From: Diphasiastrum complanatum
Lineage: Eukaryota; Streptophyta; Lycopodiopsida; Lycopodiales; Lycopodiaceae
Direction: 5' to 3'
DNA: 64,000 nt
Assembly (NCBI GenBank): GCA_029204225.1
Contig: CM055099.1
Coordinates: forward strand, 57,363,982-57,427,981
Below the pieces are notes generated by a model, which saw only the letters and a list, made by a program, of their open reading frames with translations, was not told the origin of the DNA and did not search any database. The first letter of the stretch is position 1. Every line of letters begins with the position of its first letter. The position numbers and the translations under genes were made by a program. Shown here one piece after another: positions 24,081-32,889 of this stretch.

Positions 24081-24739
24081 TTGAATGCACGAATCTCTCT
24101 ATTTCGATAATTTCCTTTTGAAAGCGTTTGAGTATCCTTGCAACTTTGCTGCTTTCGCTTCTTACTTCCAACCTTATTCTTAGCCAATTCCACATCCTTC
24201 AGTAATTGTAAGTTTTCAATTCAAATAGAGTGTAAGATTGATTTCATTTGCTCTAAAAAAAATTTGATATTGATTGTTATCTTCTATAATGATTATCATT
24301 TTTTTTAAGTTGTTCATTTTTTCTAACGTCTTTTGGAGAAGACAATCTCTATTCTAACAATAAGAGAATATCTATATTAACTCACCTTCTAAAATGTGAA
24401 TTTTATATATATGAAGTTGTTTCTCATGGTTCTGCAATCTCTCACAATATCCTAGTAATCCAGTATGCCCATTGCATATCCATGTAACTATACGAGTTAT
24501 TGAGGAGAATGTGGGATGTGTCAAAGTGCTTGGATCTTGTGGATATAATGTTCCATCTGTCCACAAATCCAAGTTTTCTTTCCTTCTGCCCTATAACAAG
24601 AACAATCCTCAACAAATATTTGAATTCATTTGCCTACTCTTCTCTGCAAAGGTGCCAAATCAATAGGAATATCTACATGTAGATGATACAATGTCGTCAT
24701 CAGAAAAAACAATAGAGTAATCAGATGCATAAGTTGCAC

Positions 24740-25765
24740 AACTCGAGAGTGGGTGAATGAATTATAGTCTTTGAACCAGTCGCGATGGTGAGTCACGTCT
24801 TGAGTTGCTCTTGAATCTAGATACCAGAAATCGTTATCATGTTGTTCTCCGACTTTGGTCATGAAAGTTGCCTCATCTTCTTCTTTTCGTTGCTGATTTG
24901 AGTGACTAGTTGTAGCACTATGTGCTTGTTGTTGGAACTGCTTCTTCTTTTTGTTGTTGTATTTTAAAGTTTGGCAGTCCTTGATTTCGTGGCCAGTCCT
25001 CTTATAGTATCTGCAAAAATTTTTTTGCACTGGTTGGAATGATGAAGTGCTTGAATTTGATCTTGGACCAGAATTTGGTCCAAAGTGCATGTTGCTCTTC
25101 TTGTTAGTATAGCCTGACTTTGTAGGTCTCTTGGATTTTAACTTCTGATTTTTTTAATATAGAGCTTGAGGATCCAATTTTGAACCTGAGGAGGTTGCTG
25201 ATCTTCTGATCTTCTCTTGTAGGAGCAGCGCAATTACTTTTGATAGAGTGAGGTGCTCCTGGGTAGAAATTGCCATTACCCAATTTTTGGAGGCTTCAAG
25301 TAGACTCGATAATAGAGTCATGAGTGAATCAAAATCTTCTATGACTGAGCCAGTTGCAGTCATCTGTTCCATAAGATTTTTGAATGTGTTGAGATGATTT
25401 GAAACACTATTTGCATTAGACATTCTGAGGGTGAAGAATTTCTTCCTCAGATGAAGCTTGGAAGTAACGTTTCTGATGTCATAGAGAGTTGCTAGGATGT
25501 CCCATACATCCTTAGCTGTCTGAGCAGCCTGTATGTGGCTGATCTGAGTATCCTTGATGTTGAGGGTGATCATGGCAAATGCTTTGCCATCTCTCAGTCT
25601 CCACTTGGTGATGCTGGCTGCATCACCTTCTTGTTTGAGCTCTATGCCATCAACGATGTCCCACAGTTCTTTGGCTAGAAGTATAATCTTCATCTTGAAT
25701 TTTCAGAGATGGTAGTAATCTCCATCGAGTTTGTCAATGAGAGATGAACTAGATGATGGATCCAT
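24740..25765 (-). pseudogene. Copia gag and protease start, truncated
   Basis: Minus strand from ATG 25765-25763: MDPSSSSSLIDKLDGDYYHL, a stop, then 25693-25154 with LAKELWDIVDGIEL, AKDVWDILATLYDIRNVTSK and LHLRKKFFTLRMSNANSVSN, the Copia gag core. Then come the knuckle CRYYKRTGHEIKDC, with the second Cys replaced by Tyr, and protease WYLDSRATQDVTHH, with the active-site DSG changed to DSR. After VVQLMHL the frame runs straight into the transposase-like gene (TLYHLHVDIPIDLAPL), so the Copia element is cut there. The rest of its pol is not adjacent. Confidence 0.85.
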
Positions 25766-25896
25766 TCTAGTTGAACGAGATCGTTGGTAGAAACAATAAT
25801 GGTTGGAATACTGTTGGCTGCATATTTGCTAGAAAGATGTTTCGATAGAAACAAGACTGATAATCCACAGTAGAAATGCATATTACTAAAATGTCT

Positions 25897-25908
25897 GCTT
25901 TGATACCA
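25897..25908 (-). promoter_or_regulatory. Primer-binding site of minus-strand Copia element
   Basis: Top strand gctttgatacca is the reverse complement of TGGTATCAAAGC, one base from the Met-tRNA-type site TGGTATCAGAGC. It sits 132 bases before the gag ATG at 25765. Confidence 0.75.
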
Positions 25909-26340
25909 TGTCGTAAAACATGGGGATGACCGGCAGCAGAAGCTCGAGGCTTGAGCATAAGCGTGTAGGAATGGAAACGCAACAGTTAGCAGTAAAAATA
26001 TTCAGGTAGAATGATTCATAAAAATTGCAAATGAACAACGCAGTAGTGAGACAAAAATTGCACTCTGATTAATATCAACAGTGAGTACAATGGCTTGAAG
26101 TAATAACTTCAGCTTGTTGAGCATGATAATGCTGGCTATAGATAACTCTTGTCTGAAAAAGAAATTCGATTAACACTTACATAGCTTGATTCAGCTAGTA
26201 TATATATTTACAAGTGTCGAGAGAAAAATATTTTATGCCTTAACTGCCATTTACTCCAGTTTTGCATATGTACAAAGTTGGTAACCGCCCTTAGGATATT
26301 TGTTTCTCCAACTATTTTAGGGTTGCTGATAAGATGGTGA
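25909..26340 (-). mobile_element. 5' LTR of minus-strand Copia element (outer end unresolved)
   Basis: Begins on the top strand with TGTCGTAAAACATGG directly at the primer site. The outer boundary was not located; about 26340 is a guess based on the change to a different repeat. No coding sequence. Confidence 0.5.
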
Positions 26341-26379
26341 CGTCGGTCTGCCAATGTAGCAAAAATGCGAAAAAGCCAA

Positions 26380-26830
26380 AAAACCCGAAGGTGCCCTTAG
26401 ACTGAAGGTATGCAACTCTTGAAGGTGCCCTTAGACTAAAGGTATGTAAATCCCGAAGGCACCCTTACACTGAAGGCAGCGAAGAAGACGAAAAAGTCGA
26501 AGGTGCCCTAAATTAAAGACAGAAAAAAAGGCGAAAAAGTCGAAGGTACTTTAAAATGGTTCCAAGGCATTCTGGCCACTGTGTTGCATTTGTCGCAAAG
26601 AGGCAAAAAAGACGAAGGTGCCTTAAGATGGTTTCTAAGGCATTGTGTTACGTTTTTTGTGAAGGCACGAAAAAGACGAGAAAGGCAAAAAAGACAAAGG
26701 TGCCTTAAAATGGTTTCTAAGGCACTCTTGCCATTGTGTCGCATTTTTTGTAAAGGTGCAAAAAAGGTGAAAAAAGACGAAGGTGCCTAAAAAATGGTTA
26801 AGGCATAAAAAATCTAAAAAGAAAAAATGT
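26380..26830. repeat. Degenerate tandem repeat rich in gaaggtgcc / aaggc motifs
   Basis: The motif aaggtgcc(c)tta recurs at least seven times, first in short units (about 26390-26520) and then in longer units of roughly 100 bases that include aatggtttctaaggca and gcattttttgt. The open frames across it are repeat artefacts. It could be part of an LTR or a minisatellite. Confidence 0.7.
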
Positions 26831-26840
26831 AGTCGGCCTT

Positions 26841-27597
26841 CAGTTTTCAGGATGCTCATTACTAGAACAATTTGTTTAAGATTGAGCATAATAAATCTAA
26901 CAGATCCATGAGATCTGACAAAGTCTCATCTGATTAATCCTTGCAAACAAATAAAGTTGGTGTCCTTCGAACACTAGCACTTGAGAAAAAATCAACAAAT
27001 ATATGCAATGAGATAAACCAGCTTAGGTGAACAAATCTCGAGCCTGTACTAACAGAGAAAAAATCATAAAAATTCAAATAGCCCTTGTAAAAAACAAAAA
27101 AAATGTAAATCTTTGCCAGAACTCTCGCAGAGCCCTCTGAAGTTCCATCTCAGTGAAACTAGGACACAGAGAAGCTTGTGAGAGTTAGTTCACTATCTAA
27201 GTGCCTGTGCGAGAGTTCTTAGTGAAAAAAAGGTGGGAAAATACCAAAGAACCCTCGTAGACACTAAAATTTTTGGTTCCAAACCCTAAACCCTTGCAGA
27301 GAATTTTGAAGTCTAATCTCAGTGAGACTAGGACACAGAAGAGTCTGCGAGAGTTACTTTGATTTCAATGAGCAAAAAATTGGGTTTAAGTGCTGAAAAA
27401 TCACTAAATAGTGGCCGTAAGCTAGTCTATACATCTACTCGTAGGTTTTCTCTCTCTATCAGGGGTTCAGGGTTTATTTGTACATTTTACATTCTATATG
27501 TGTTAGTGTGATAGAGTGACAGTGCGTGTTCTTCTTCCGCCTTCTTGTGGTGATTGCTTATGGTGAATGTTTGTTGTTGCATATCTAATTTTTGACA
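26841..27597 (+). mobile_element. 5' LTR of the Copia element at 27.6-32.6 kb (left end unresolved)
   Basis: Ends TTTTTGACA at 27597, immediately before the primer-binding site. Inside are two degenerate copies of a segment (about 27121-27205 and 27291-27365) sharing cagtga.actaggacacaga and gagagtta. The left border could not be fixed. The matching 3' LTR starts TGTTAGAAATC at 32536 but is itself disrupted. Confidence 0.45.
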
Positions 27598-27609
27598 TGG
27601 TATCAGAGC
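27598..27609 (+). promoter_or_regulatory. Primer-binding site TGGTATCAGAGC
   Basis: Exact Met-tRNA-type plant Copia primer site directly after the LTR end TTGACA. Confidence 0.9.
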
Positions 27610-27785
27610 AGCAATAGTCCTGCGTGCCTGATCAGTGGATACAACTTGTCACAGGCTCTGCAACGAAGTGAGAAAGACCTTCACGGGAGGTAAAAGCTTG
27701 GAAAGATAAAAACGGCTAGAAAAAATTCTTTTTTGGTGTATTTTGTAGGTTTGGAGCTCATAATCATCAGTGGGGAATGAAGAGA

Positions 27786-27985
27786 CAGTCCCCAAGGCAT
27801 CAGAAAGGCGAGGGCAGCATCAAACAAGTTGAAAATCTGTCGAGTGGGGAGATTTTTACATACTTCCTAGTTGTTGTGAAAATCACAGTCCCGGAGGCAT
27901 CCAAAAGGCCAGGGCAGCATCAGACAGATTGAAAATCTGTTGAGTGGGGAAGATTCTTACAATACTTCCTAGTTGTTGTGGAAAG
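27786..27985. repeat. 100-bp tandem duplication in Copia leader
   Basis: cagtcccc(a/g)aggcatc begins at 27786 and again at 27886. Both units continue through gggcagcatca.acag and cttcctagttgttgtg with a few differences. It lies between primer site and gag. Confidence 0.85.
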
Positions 27986-28246
27986 TGCTATTTGTGTGAG
28001 AGGTTTGCCAAGAAATCTCTCATTTGTCTGTTTGGAGTACCACAAATCACACTAGATAGTGTCTAGTACTGTCATTCAGAGTTAGGAAGCTTCATACTTT
28101 TCACATTACTGATCTTTGTCTTTTGAATGATCACACATTCTGAACTCTTTGCAAAGAGGAGGTGGCGTAGCTGCCGCGCCGAATTGGGAAATCTAGAATA
28201 TTCTCTCTAAAAGTTCTTGTATTCTCTCTACTTTTTATCTTGTCTG

Positions 28247-28498
28247 TACCAATATCGAATCGACGCGCCAGAGGTAAAGAAAACCAAGAGCAATCGTACA
28301 TCCGTGCGTCATACCGATATCACATATCAATACCAATATTAAAGTGACGCGCCAGAGGTAAAGAAAATCCAGAGCAGTCGTCCATCCACGCGTCATATTG
28401 ATATCACATATCTGTACCAATATCAGATCCGCGCGCACGAGCTAAAGAGAATTTCGAGCAGTCGTGCACGCGTGCGTCGTACCGATATCAGGTGTCCA
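28247..28498. repeat. 84-bp tandem repeat, three units, in Copia leader
   Basis: Units start with taccaatat at 28247, 28331 and 28415, an exact period of 84. Each contains gacgcgcc or cgcgcgca, agaggtaaagaa, agcagtcgt and ccgatatca with moderate divergence. The repeat ends about 60 bp before the gag start and includes several GATATC palindromes. Confidence 0.9.
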
Positions 28499-28559
28499 AC
28501 CAAAAATTTATAGTTCTTTGGTGTGATAAATTCTGTGAACCAGACTCAGCTATCCAGTA

Positions 28560-29519
28560 ATGGCAACTCTAAGCGAGAGTGTCCTTAATGAGTCAAGCAA
28601 AGTGGAAGGTGCCGACAACTATGCAGTTTGGAAATTCAAACTGAAGAACATTTTGATGGAAAAGGAGTTGTGGGAAATCGTGACAGGTGAAGAGACAAGG
28701 TCAATGATTGAAGAAGATCATATTTGATAGAAAAAAATGGAAAGCCTAGAATGTCATCAACTTATCAATTAGAAATGCAATTATTCCCTATATTTCGGAT
28801 TCAAAGGACCAAAAGAAACATGGGATACATTGAAGGCATTGTTTGAAACGACAAATACATCTCGAATACTGTTTCTGAAGACGAAGTTGCATACATTGCG
28901 GATGGATGATGGTGCAACTATTGTCGATCACATACTGAAGATCAAAGAGATCCGTGACCAATTAGCAGCAGTTGGAGAGTGCGTACAAGATCATGAGATT
29001 GTGCAATTGACATTGAATAGTCTGAGTGAGTCACATCAGATGTTTGTGAGTATAGTCACAAGAGAAAATCTTCCAACCTATGAAGAACTAGGTGGATTGC
29101 TTTTGCAAGAAGAGCAACGTCAAGAGAACTTGAATCATCGTAACAAGAGCTATGATGAAGCTCTTGCAGTTAGAGGACGAGGTGGAAGATCTGGCCATGG
29201 AAGGTATCAATTGAGAGGAGGAAATTCAAGCCAGGGATCATTTCAGCAATTTCATGAGCAAGTCAATGATAGTCTGAATCGAGACAATTGAAATCAAGGC
29301 CGAGGTCAACGATGCGGCTATTCAAGACAAAATAAACCTGGATATTATAGGTACTGCAACAAACTTGGCCACTGGGAGCGTGAATGCTTCAAGAAACAGA
29401 AGGAGATGGAAAAAAGAAAAGACAAATGGCAAGCGAGAAATTATGCTGATCAACATCAATTTGATGACTATTATTATGAAGACAATTATACTGATCAACA
29501 TCAATACGATGATGAATAA
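28560..29519 (+). pseudogene. Copia gag (Tnt1-like), interrupted
   Basis: ATG 28560 gives MATLSESVLNESSKVEGADN, YAVWKFKLKNILMEKELWEI, then stops at about 28.73 and 28.77 kb. The frame resumes with ETWDTLKALFETTNTSRIL, LKIKEIRDQLAAVGECV and SLSESHQMFVSIVTRENLP, then the basic RGRGGRSGHGRY and TGA near 29.29 kb. The knuckle after it reads YRYCNKLGHWERECF, in which the first Cys of CX2CX4HX4C is Tyr. Asp/Tyr-rich repeats (QHQFDDYYYEDNYTD) end the region. Typical of plant Copia gag; not functional as it stands. Confidence 0.88.
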
Positions 29520-29549
29520 TATGAAGATGATACTGGTGAGAGTTCAAAA

Positions 29550-30020
29550 TTGTTCATTATAGTATTAATGACAAGTGATGAAGCCAAGGATACATGGTAC
29601 ATTAATAGTGGTCCATCCAAGCACATGACTTCAAGAAAAGAGTGGTTTTCAGAACTCAAGGAAACTGACAATGGTGATGAAGTTGGACAAGCTGATGGCA
29701 AATTGCTATCTGTTAAAGGAGTTGGAGTGGTACTAGTGAAGTTAGCCAGCGGGAAGATAAAGCAGATAAGCAATGTGCAATATGTACCTGGCTTAGCCAA
29801 CAGTCTACATGTTGGGACGATGGCTGATCAACAACTCAAGTTTGAGTTTGACAGTGACAAATGTCTTGTCAAATACATCAAAAATCACAACAAAGTGATT
29901 GCTACAGGAGCTAGAGTCAACGGGAATCGACTCTACAAATTGAATCGAGATCTTTTACTCAAGCTATGGTAAGCACTCTTGATAGCAAAGTGATCTTTGG
30001 CATCAAAGTTTTGGTCATAA
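29550..30020 (+). pseudogene. Copia protease and pre-integrase, active-site Asp lost
   Basis: The frame reads DTWYINSGPSKHMTSRKEWF. The aspartic-protease signature is normally DSGA, so the catalytic Asp is Asn (AAT) and Ala is Pro. Next comes GVGVVLVKLASGKIKQI, VQYVPGLANSLHVG and YKLNRDLLLKLW, the normal order up to the GAG-pre-integrase segment (LWHQSFGHKRGNL in the following frame). Stops separate it from the integrase. Confidence 0.85.
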
Positions 30021-31019
30021 AAGAGGTAATCTAGTTGTTGGATTGCCTGATATCACTTTTGAAGGAAAAATTTGTGAGGGTTGCATTTTGGGAAAACAAC
30101 ATAGAGAGAGATTTCCCAAAGATGGAGCAAGAAGAGCCAATGGCATTCTTGATCTTGTTCATAGTGATCTGTGTGGACCAATACAAACTAGGTCCATTAG
30201 TGGTTGTTACTATTTCATCACATTTATTTGACTATAGTAGACATATCTGGATTTATTTCATAGGCAAGAAATCTGATGCTTTTGTTAAGTTTAGAGAGTT
30301 CAAGGCTCTAGTTGAAAAACAAACAGGTTGTTATATTAAGACCCTCAAATCAGATGGTGGCGGTGAGTATTTTTCAACAGAGTTATAAACTTTTGCAAGG
30401 ATTAAGGGATCAAGAGACAAACCACTACACCCTATTCACCACAATAGAACGGAGTTGTAGAACGGAAAAACAGATCCATTGTGGAGATGGCTAGGGCAAT
30501 GCTTAAGAGCAAGGGTTTACCAAATACTTTTTGGGCAAAAGCATGCAACACAGCTACTCATATCTTGAATATGTGTCCTACGAAGTCCGTGGAGGGTAAG
30601 ATACCTTACGAAGCTTTTACTGGAAAGAAACCTAATGTTTCTCATTTACGAGTATTTGGTTGTGATGCTTACGCTCATGTACCTGATGAAAAACGAAAGA
30701 AGCTAGATGCAAAAGCTGTTAAGTGTATTCTCCTTGGATATGATGAAAGAGCCAAGGCATACAGGATGTATGCACAAAAGATCATGATTTCCAAAGATGC
30801 TACTTTTGATGAGATGGGTCAAAATGACCAAATAAAATTGAAAATTGATTCCTTTGATGATAAAGCTAAAGTGCAAGTGAAAGAAGAAGTTGGTGTCGAT
30901 ATGGAAGAGCCAATGGAAAAAGACAGAGTCAATAATGAGATTCCTAGGAGAGTGCCTAAGTGGTACTTGTCAGTAACAAGTGATGCTAATAAGGGAGATA
31001 CTCCCGAATCAAGTGAATA
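30021..31019 (+). pseudogene. Copia integrase, broken by stops and shifts
   Basis: Pieces in several frames: GKICEGCILGKQHRERFP (zinc-binding), LVHSDLCGPIQTRSISG with the first Asp, then a stop, DYSRHIWIYFIGKKSDAFV, TLKSDGGGEYFSTEL with the second Asp, then SPQ-stop-NGVVERKNRS with the Glu intact, then 30481-31019 MARAMLKSKGLPNTFW, SHLRVFGCDAYAHVPDEK and KCILLGYDERAKAYR. Catalytic residues D, D, E are present, but at least two stops break the frame. Confidence 0.88.
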
Positions 31020-32121
31020 GGGAGAGCTTAGAAGATCAAGTAGAAATCGAAAATCTCCTGCAAGATTAGAGATGAATCTAGCCCTAATGGATTCTATGCT
31101 CAAGGCTCAAGAACCAAAAACCTTTGCTAAAGCAAAGGAGCACAATGAGTGGCGTGAAGCTATGGAAACAGAAATGGAAGCTATAATGAAAAATAGGACG
31201 TGGAACTTGGTTGAGCTACTTGATGGTAAGACACCTATCACTTGCAAATGGATATACAAGATCAAATATGGAGCTGATGGGCAACTCAACAAGTACAAAG
31301 GCACAGTTGGTTGCAAGAGGATTTGAGCAGCTGAAAGGTATTGATTTTGAGGAAACCTTTGCACCCATAGCTAAGATGGTAACTATACGTTCTATCATTG
31401 CTATTTCTATTTTCTATGGTTGGAAGATCCAGCAAATGGATGTTAAATATGCTTTTCTTAATGGAGTGCTGGATGAAGAGGTGTACTTAGTACAACCTCA
31501 AGCATTTGTTGAGCCAGGGAGAAAGCATCTCGTTTGTAAGCTCAACAAAGCCATTTATGGATTGAAGCAGACACTACGGGCGTGGTACTCTTGCATTGAT
31601 GAACACTTCAAGTGAAGGGGAATGGTAAAGAGTGATGTTGATCCTAATCTTTACATTCTAAAGCAAGACTCAGATATAGTGTTCATTGTGTTGTACGTGG
31701 ATGATTTGATTAGTATAGGAAGTAATGAGAGCTTAATTGATGAAATAAAATCAGATATTTCCAATGCTTTTGACATGAGTGATTTAGGATTGATGCACTA
31801 TTGTCTTGGCATTGAAGTATTGAAAAAGGAAGACATGGACTTTCTTACACAAAGCAAATATGCACGAGATTTGCTTTATAAGTTAAATATGCAGGATTGT
31901 AAGCCTTTGAGTACACCTATGGATGTCAACATGAAGCTTACTGCATATGTTGAATCTGAGAAAGTGGATGCTTATTTGTATAGACAGCTGGTGGGTAGTT
32001 TGATTTATTTGACACACACACGACCTGATATTTCTTATGATGTTGGTGTTGTTTGTCAATTTATGCAAGATCCTAGTCAAGCACATTGGAAGTCTGCTAA
32101 ACATATTCTCAGATACATTTG
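31020..32121 (+). pseudogene. Copia reverse transcriptase, one frameshift and one stop
   Basis: Reads EAIMKNRTWNLVELLDGKTP, CKWIYKIKYGADGQLNKYK, a frameshift near 31.3 kb, then VARGFEQLKGIDFEETFAPI, QQMDVKYAFLNGVLDEEVYL, LNKAIYGLKQTLRAWYS, TGA near 31.61 kb, then SDVDPNLYILKQDS and the catalytic YVDD at 31694-31705. It ends with CLGIEVLK, CKPLSTPMDVNMKL, YRQLVGSLIYLTHTRPDIS and HWKSAKHILRYI. The core palm motifs are intact; only reading breaks disable it. Confidence 0.92.
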
Positions 32122-32535
32122 AGGGACATTGAATTTTGGTTTGAAGTATGATCAGCCTGAAGCACCAATGTTGGTAGGTTATACAGATGCCAATTGGGTA
32201 GGTAATATTGATGACAGAAGATCTACCAGTGGTCATACATTCAGTTATGGTACAGCTGCAATTTCATGGAACATCAGAAAGCAACCTACAGTAGCCTTAT
32301 CATCGACGGAAGTTGAATATCGAGCACTCAGCAATGCTACACAAGAAGCGGTATGGTTACGAAGATTGCTTGTGGATTTCGGTCAACCACAGGTGGATGC
32401 GACTACTATATCTTGCGATAATCAAATTTGCATTCACCTTGTCAGAAATCCAGTTCTACATGCTTGAGATGTAAATTTGAGAGGTTTTGTACTCTATTAG
32501 GAATAGAAGAATGTAATTCTATCATTGAGAGAGAG
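32122..32535 (+). pseudogene. Copia RNase H and polypurine tract
   Basis: After TGA the frame continues GTLNFGLKYDQPEAPMLVG, YTDANWVGNIDDRRSTSGH, FSYGTAAISWNIRKQPTVA, LSSTEVEYRALSNATQEAVW and SCDNQICIHLVRNPVLHA, then TGA at 32465-32467. RNase H acidic residues (Asp, Glu, Asp) are visible. The terminal KTKHIELDYHF part is missing. The purine tract gagagagag precedes the LTR. Confidence 0.88.
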
Positions 32536-32629
32536 TGTTAGAAATCAATGATAAACTTCATTGTTATTGTTTACGAGGTACATTAATGTTGACAGTTGTA
32601 TGGTTTTGTATGCATTTACTCTCTCTCAA
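32536..32629 (+). mobile_element. Start of 3' LTR of the Copia element, interrupted
   Basis: TGTTAGAAATC directly follows the purine tract. After about 95 bases the sequence switches to a second copy of integrase sequence, so the LTR is broken or rearranged. Confidence 0.55.
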
Positions 32630-32885
32630 ATATCGGTGTCCTACGAAGTCCGTGGAGTGTAAGACACCTTACAATGTTTCTCATTTACGAGTATTTGGTT
32701 GTGATGCTTACGCTCATGTACCTGATGAAAAGCGAAAGAAGCTGGATGCAAAAGCTGTTAAGTGTATTTCCCTTGGATATGATGAAATAGCCAAGGCATA
32801 CAAGATGTATGACACAGATGCACAAAAGATCGTGATTTCCACAGATGCTACTTTTGATAAGATGGATCAAAATGACCAAAACCTG
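32630..32885 (+). pseudogene. Second copy of a Copia integrase segment
   Basis: Reads CPTKSVECKTPYNVSHLR, VFGCDAYAHVPDEKRKKLD, AKAVKCISLGYDEIAKAYK and TDATFDKMDQNDQN, nearly the same as 30570-30835 but lacking an internal piece (EAFTGKKP). It is a duplicated or separately inserted fragment of the same family. Confidence 0.85.
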
Positions 32886-32889
32886 AGCA

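Larger units (their letters stand above)
22090..24735 (-). pseudogene. Unclassified multi-exon transposase-like gene, copy 1
   Basis: Read on the minus strand: HVDIPIDLAPL; LDLWTDGTLYPQDPSTLTHP; TFSSITRIVTWICNGHTGLLGYC; ELAKNKVGSKKRKQQ; then after a 93-nt intron (23988-24080, gtaagt..cag) STLVAPRNIKDNASLGMLLG; RKVPIPRTYQLKQERD; NNLFVDLHYLLRYIVTFYN; SKNDIWWLAAFQ; after an 81-nt intron (23238-23318) VLKEDHDILS; SYPRIIKDHMDGGLLNVP; VEWHLAGDLKTLKCMYNV; TLHAEVRLIENIIYLHIVFA; KPSIGGAKARRFLSNH; after an 85-nt intron (22334-22418) TYGSLSVWSSQGMEKSHWQA. All three introns keep frame. A few one-base shifts (near 23.83, 23.61, 23.18 kb) and stops show it is damaged. The cysteine pair CLYC, the AGDLK Asp and the GMEKSH Glu are candidate functional residues. 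A second copy at 38.3-39.96 kb and the mosaic setting argue for a DNA transposon; I cannot name its superfamily. Confidence 0.6.

Noticed and set aside
27498-27597. TGTTAGTGTG at 27498 as the start of the 5' LTR
   Set aside because: It would make a 100-bp LTR and does not continue to match the 3' LTR start at 32536.
28235-28438. Minus-strand 67-codon frame with internally repeated peptide
   Set aside because: The repetition is explained by the 84-bp tandem repeat in the Copia leader.
28247-28498. Possible CRISPR-like array
   Set aside because: Units are contiguous without spacers, and the genome is a plant; it is a tandem repeat.
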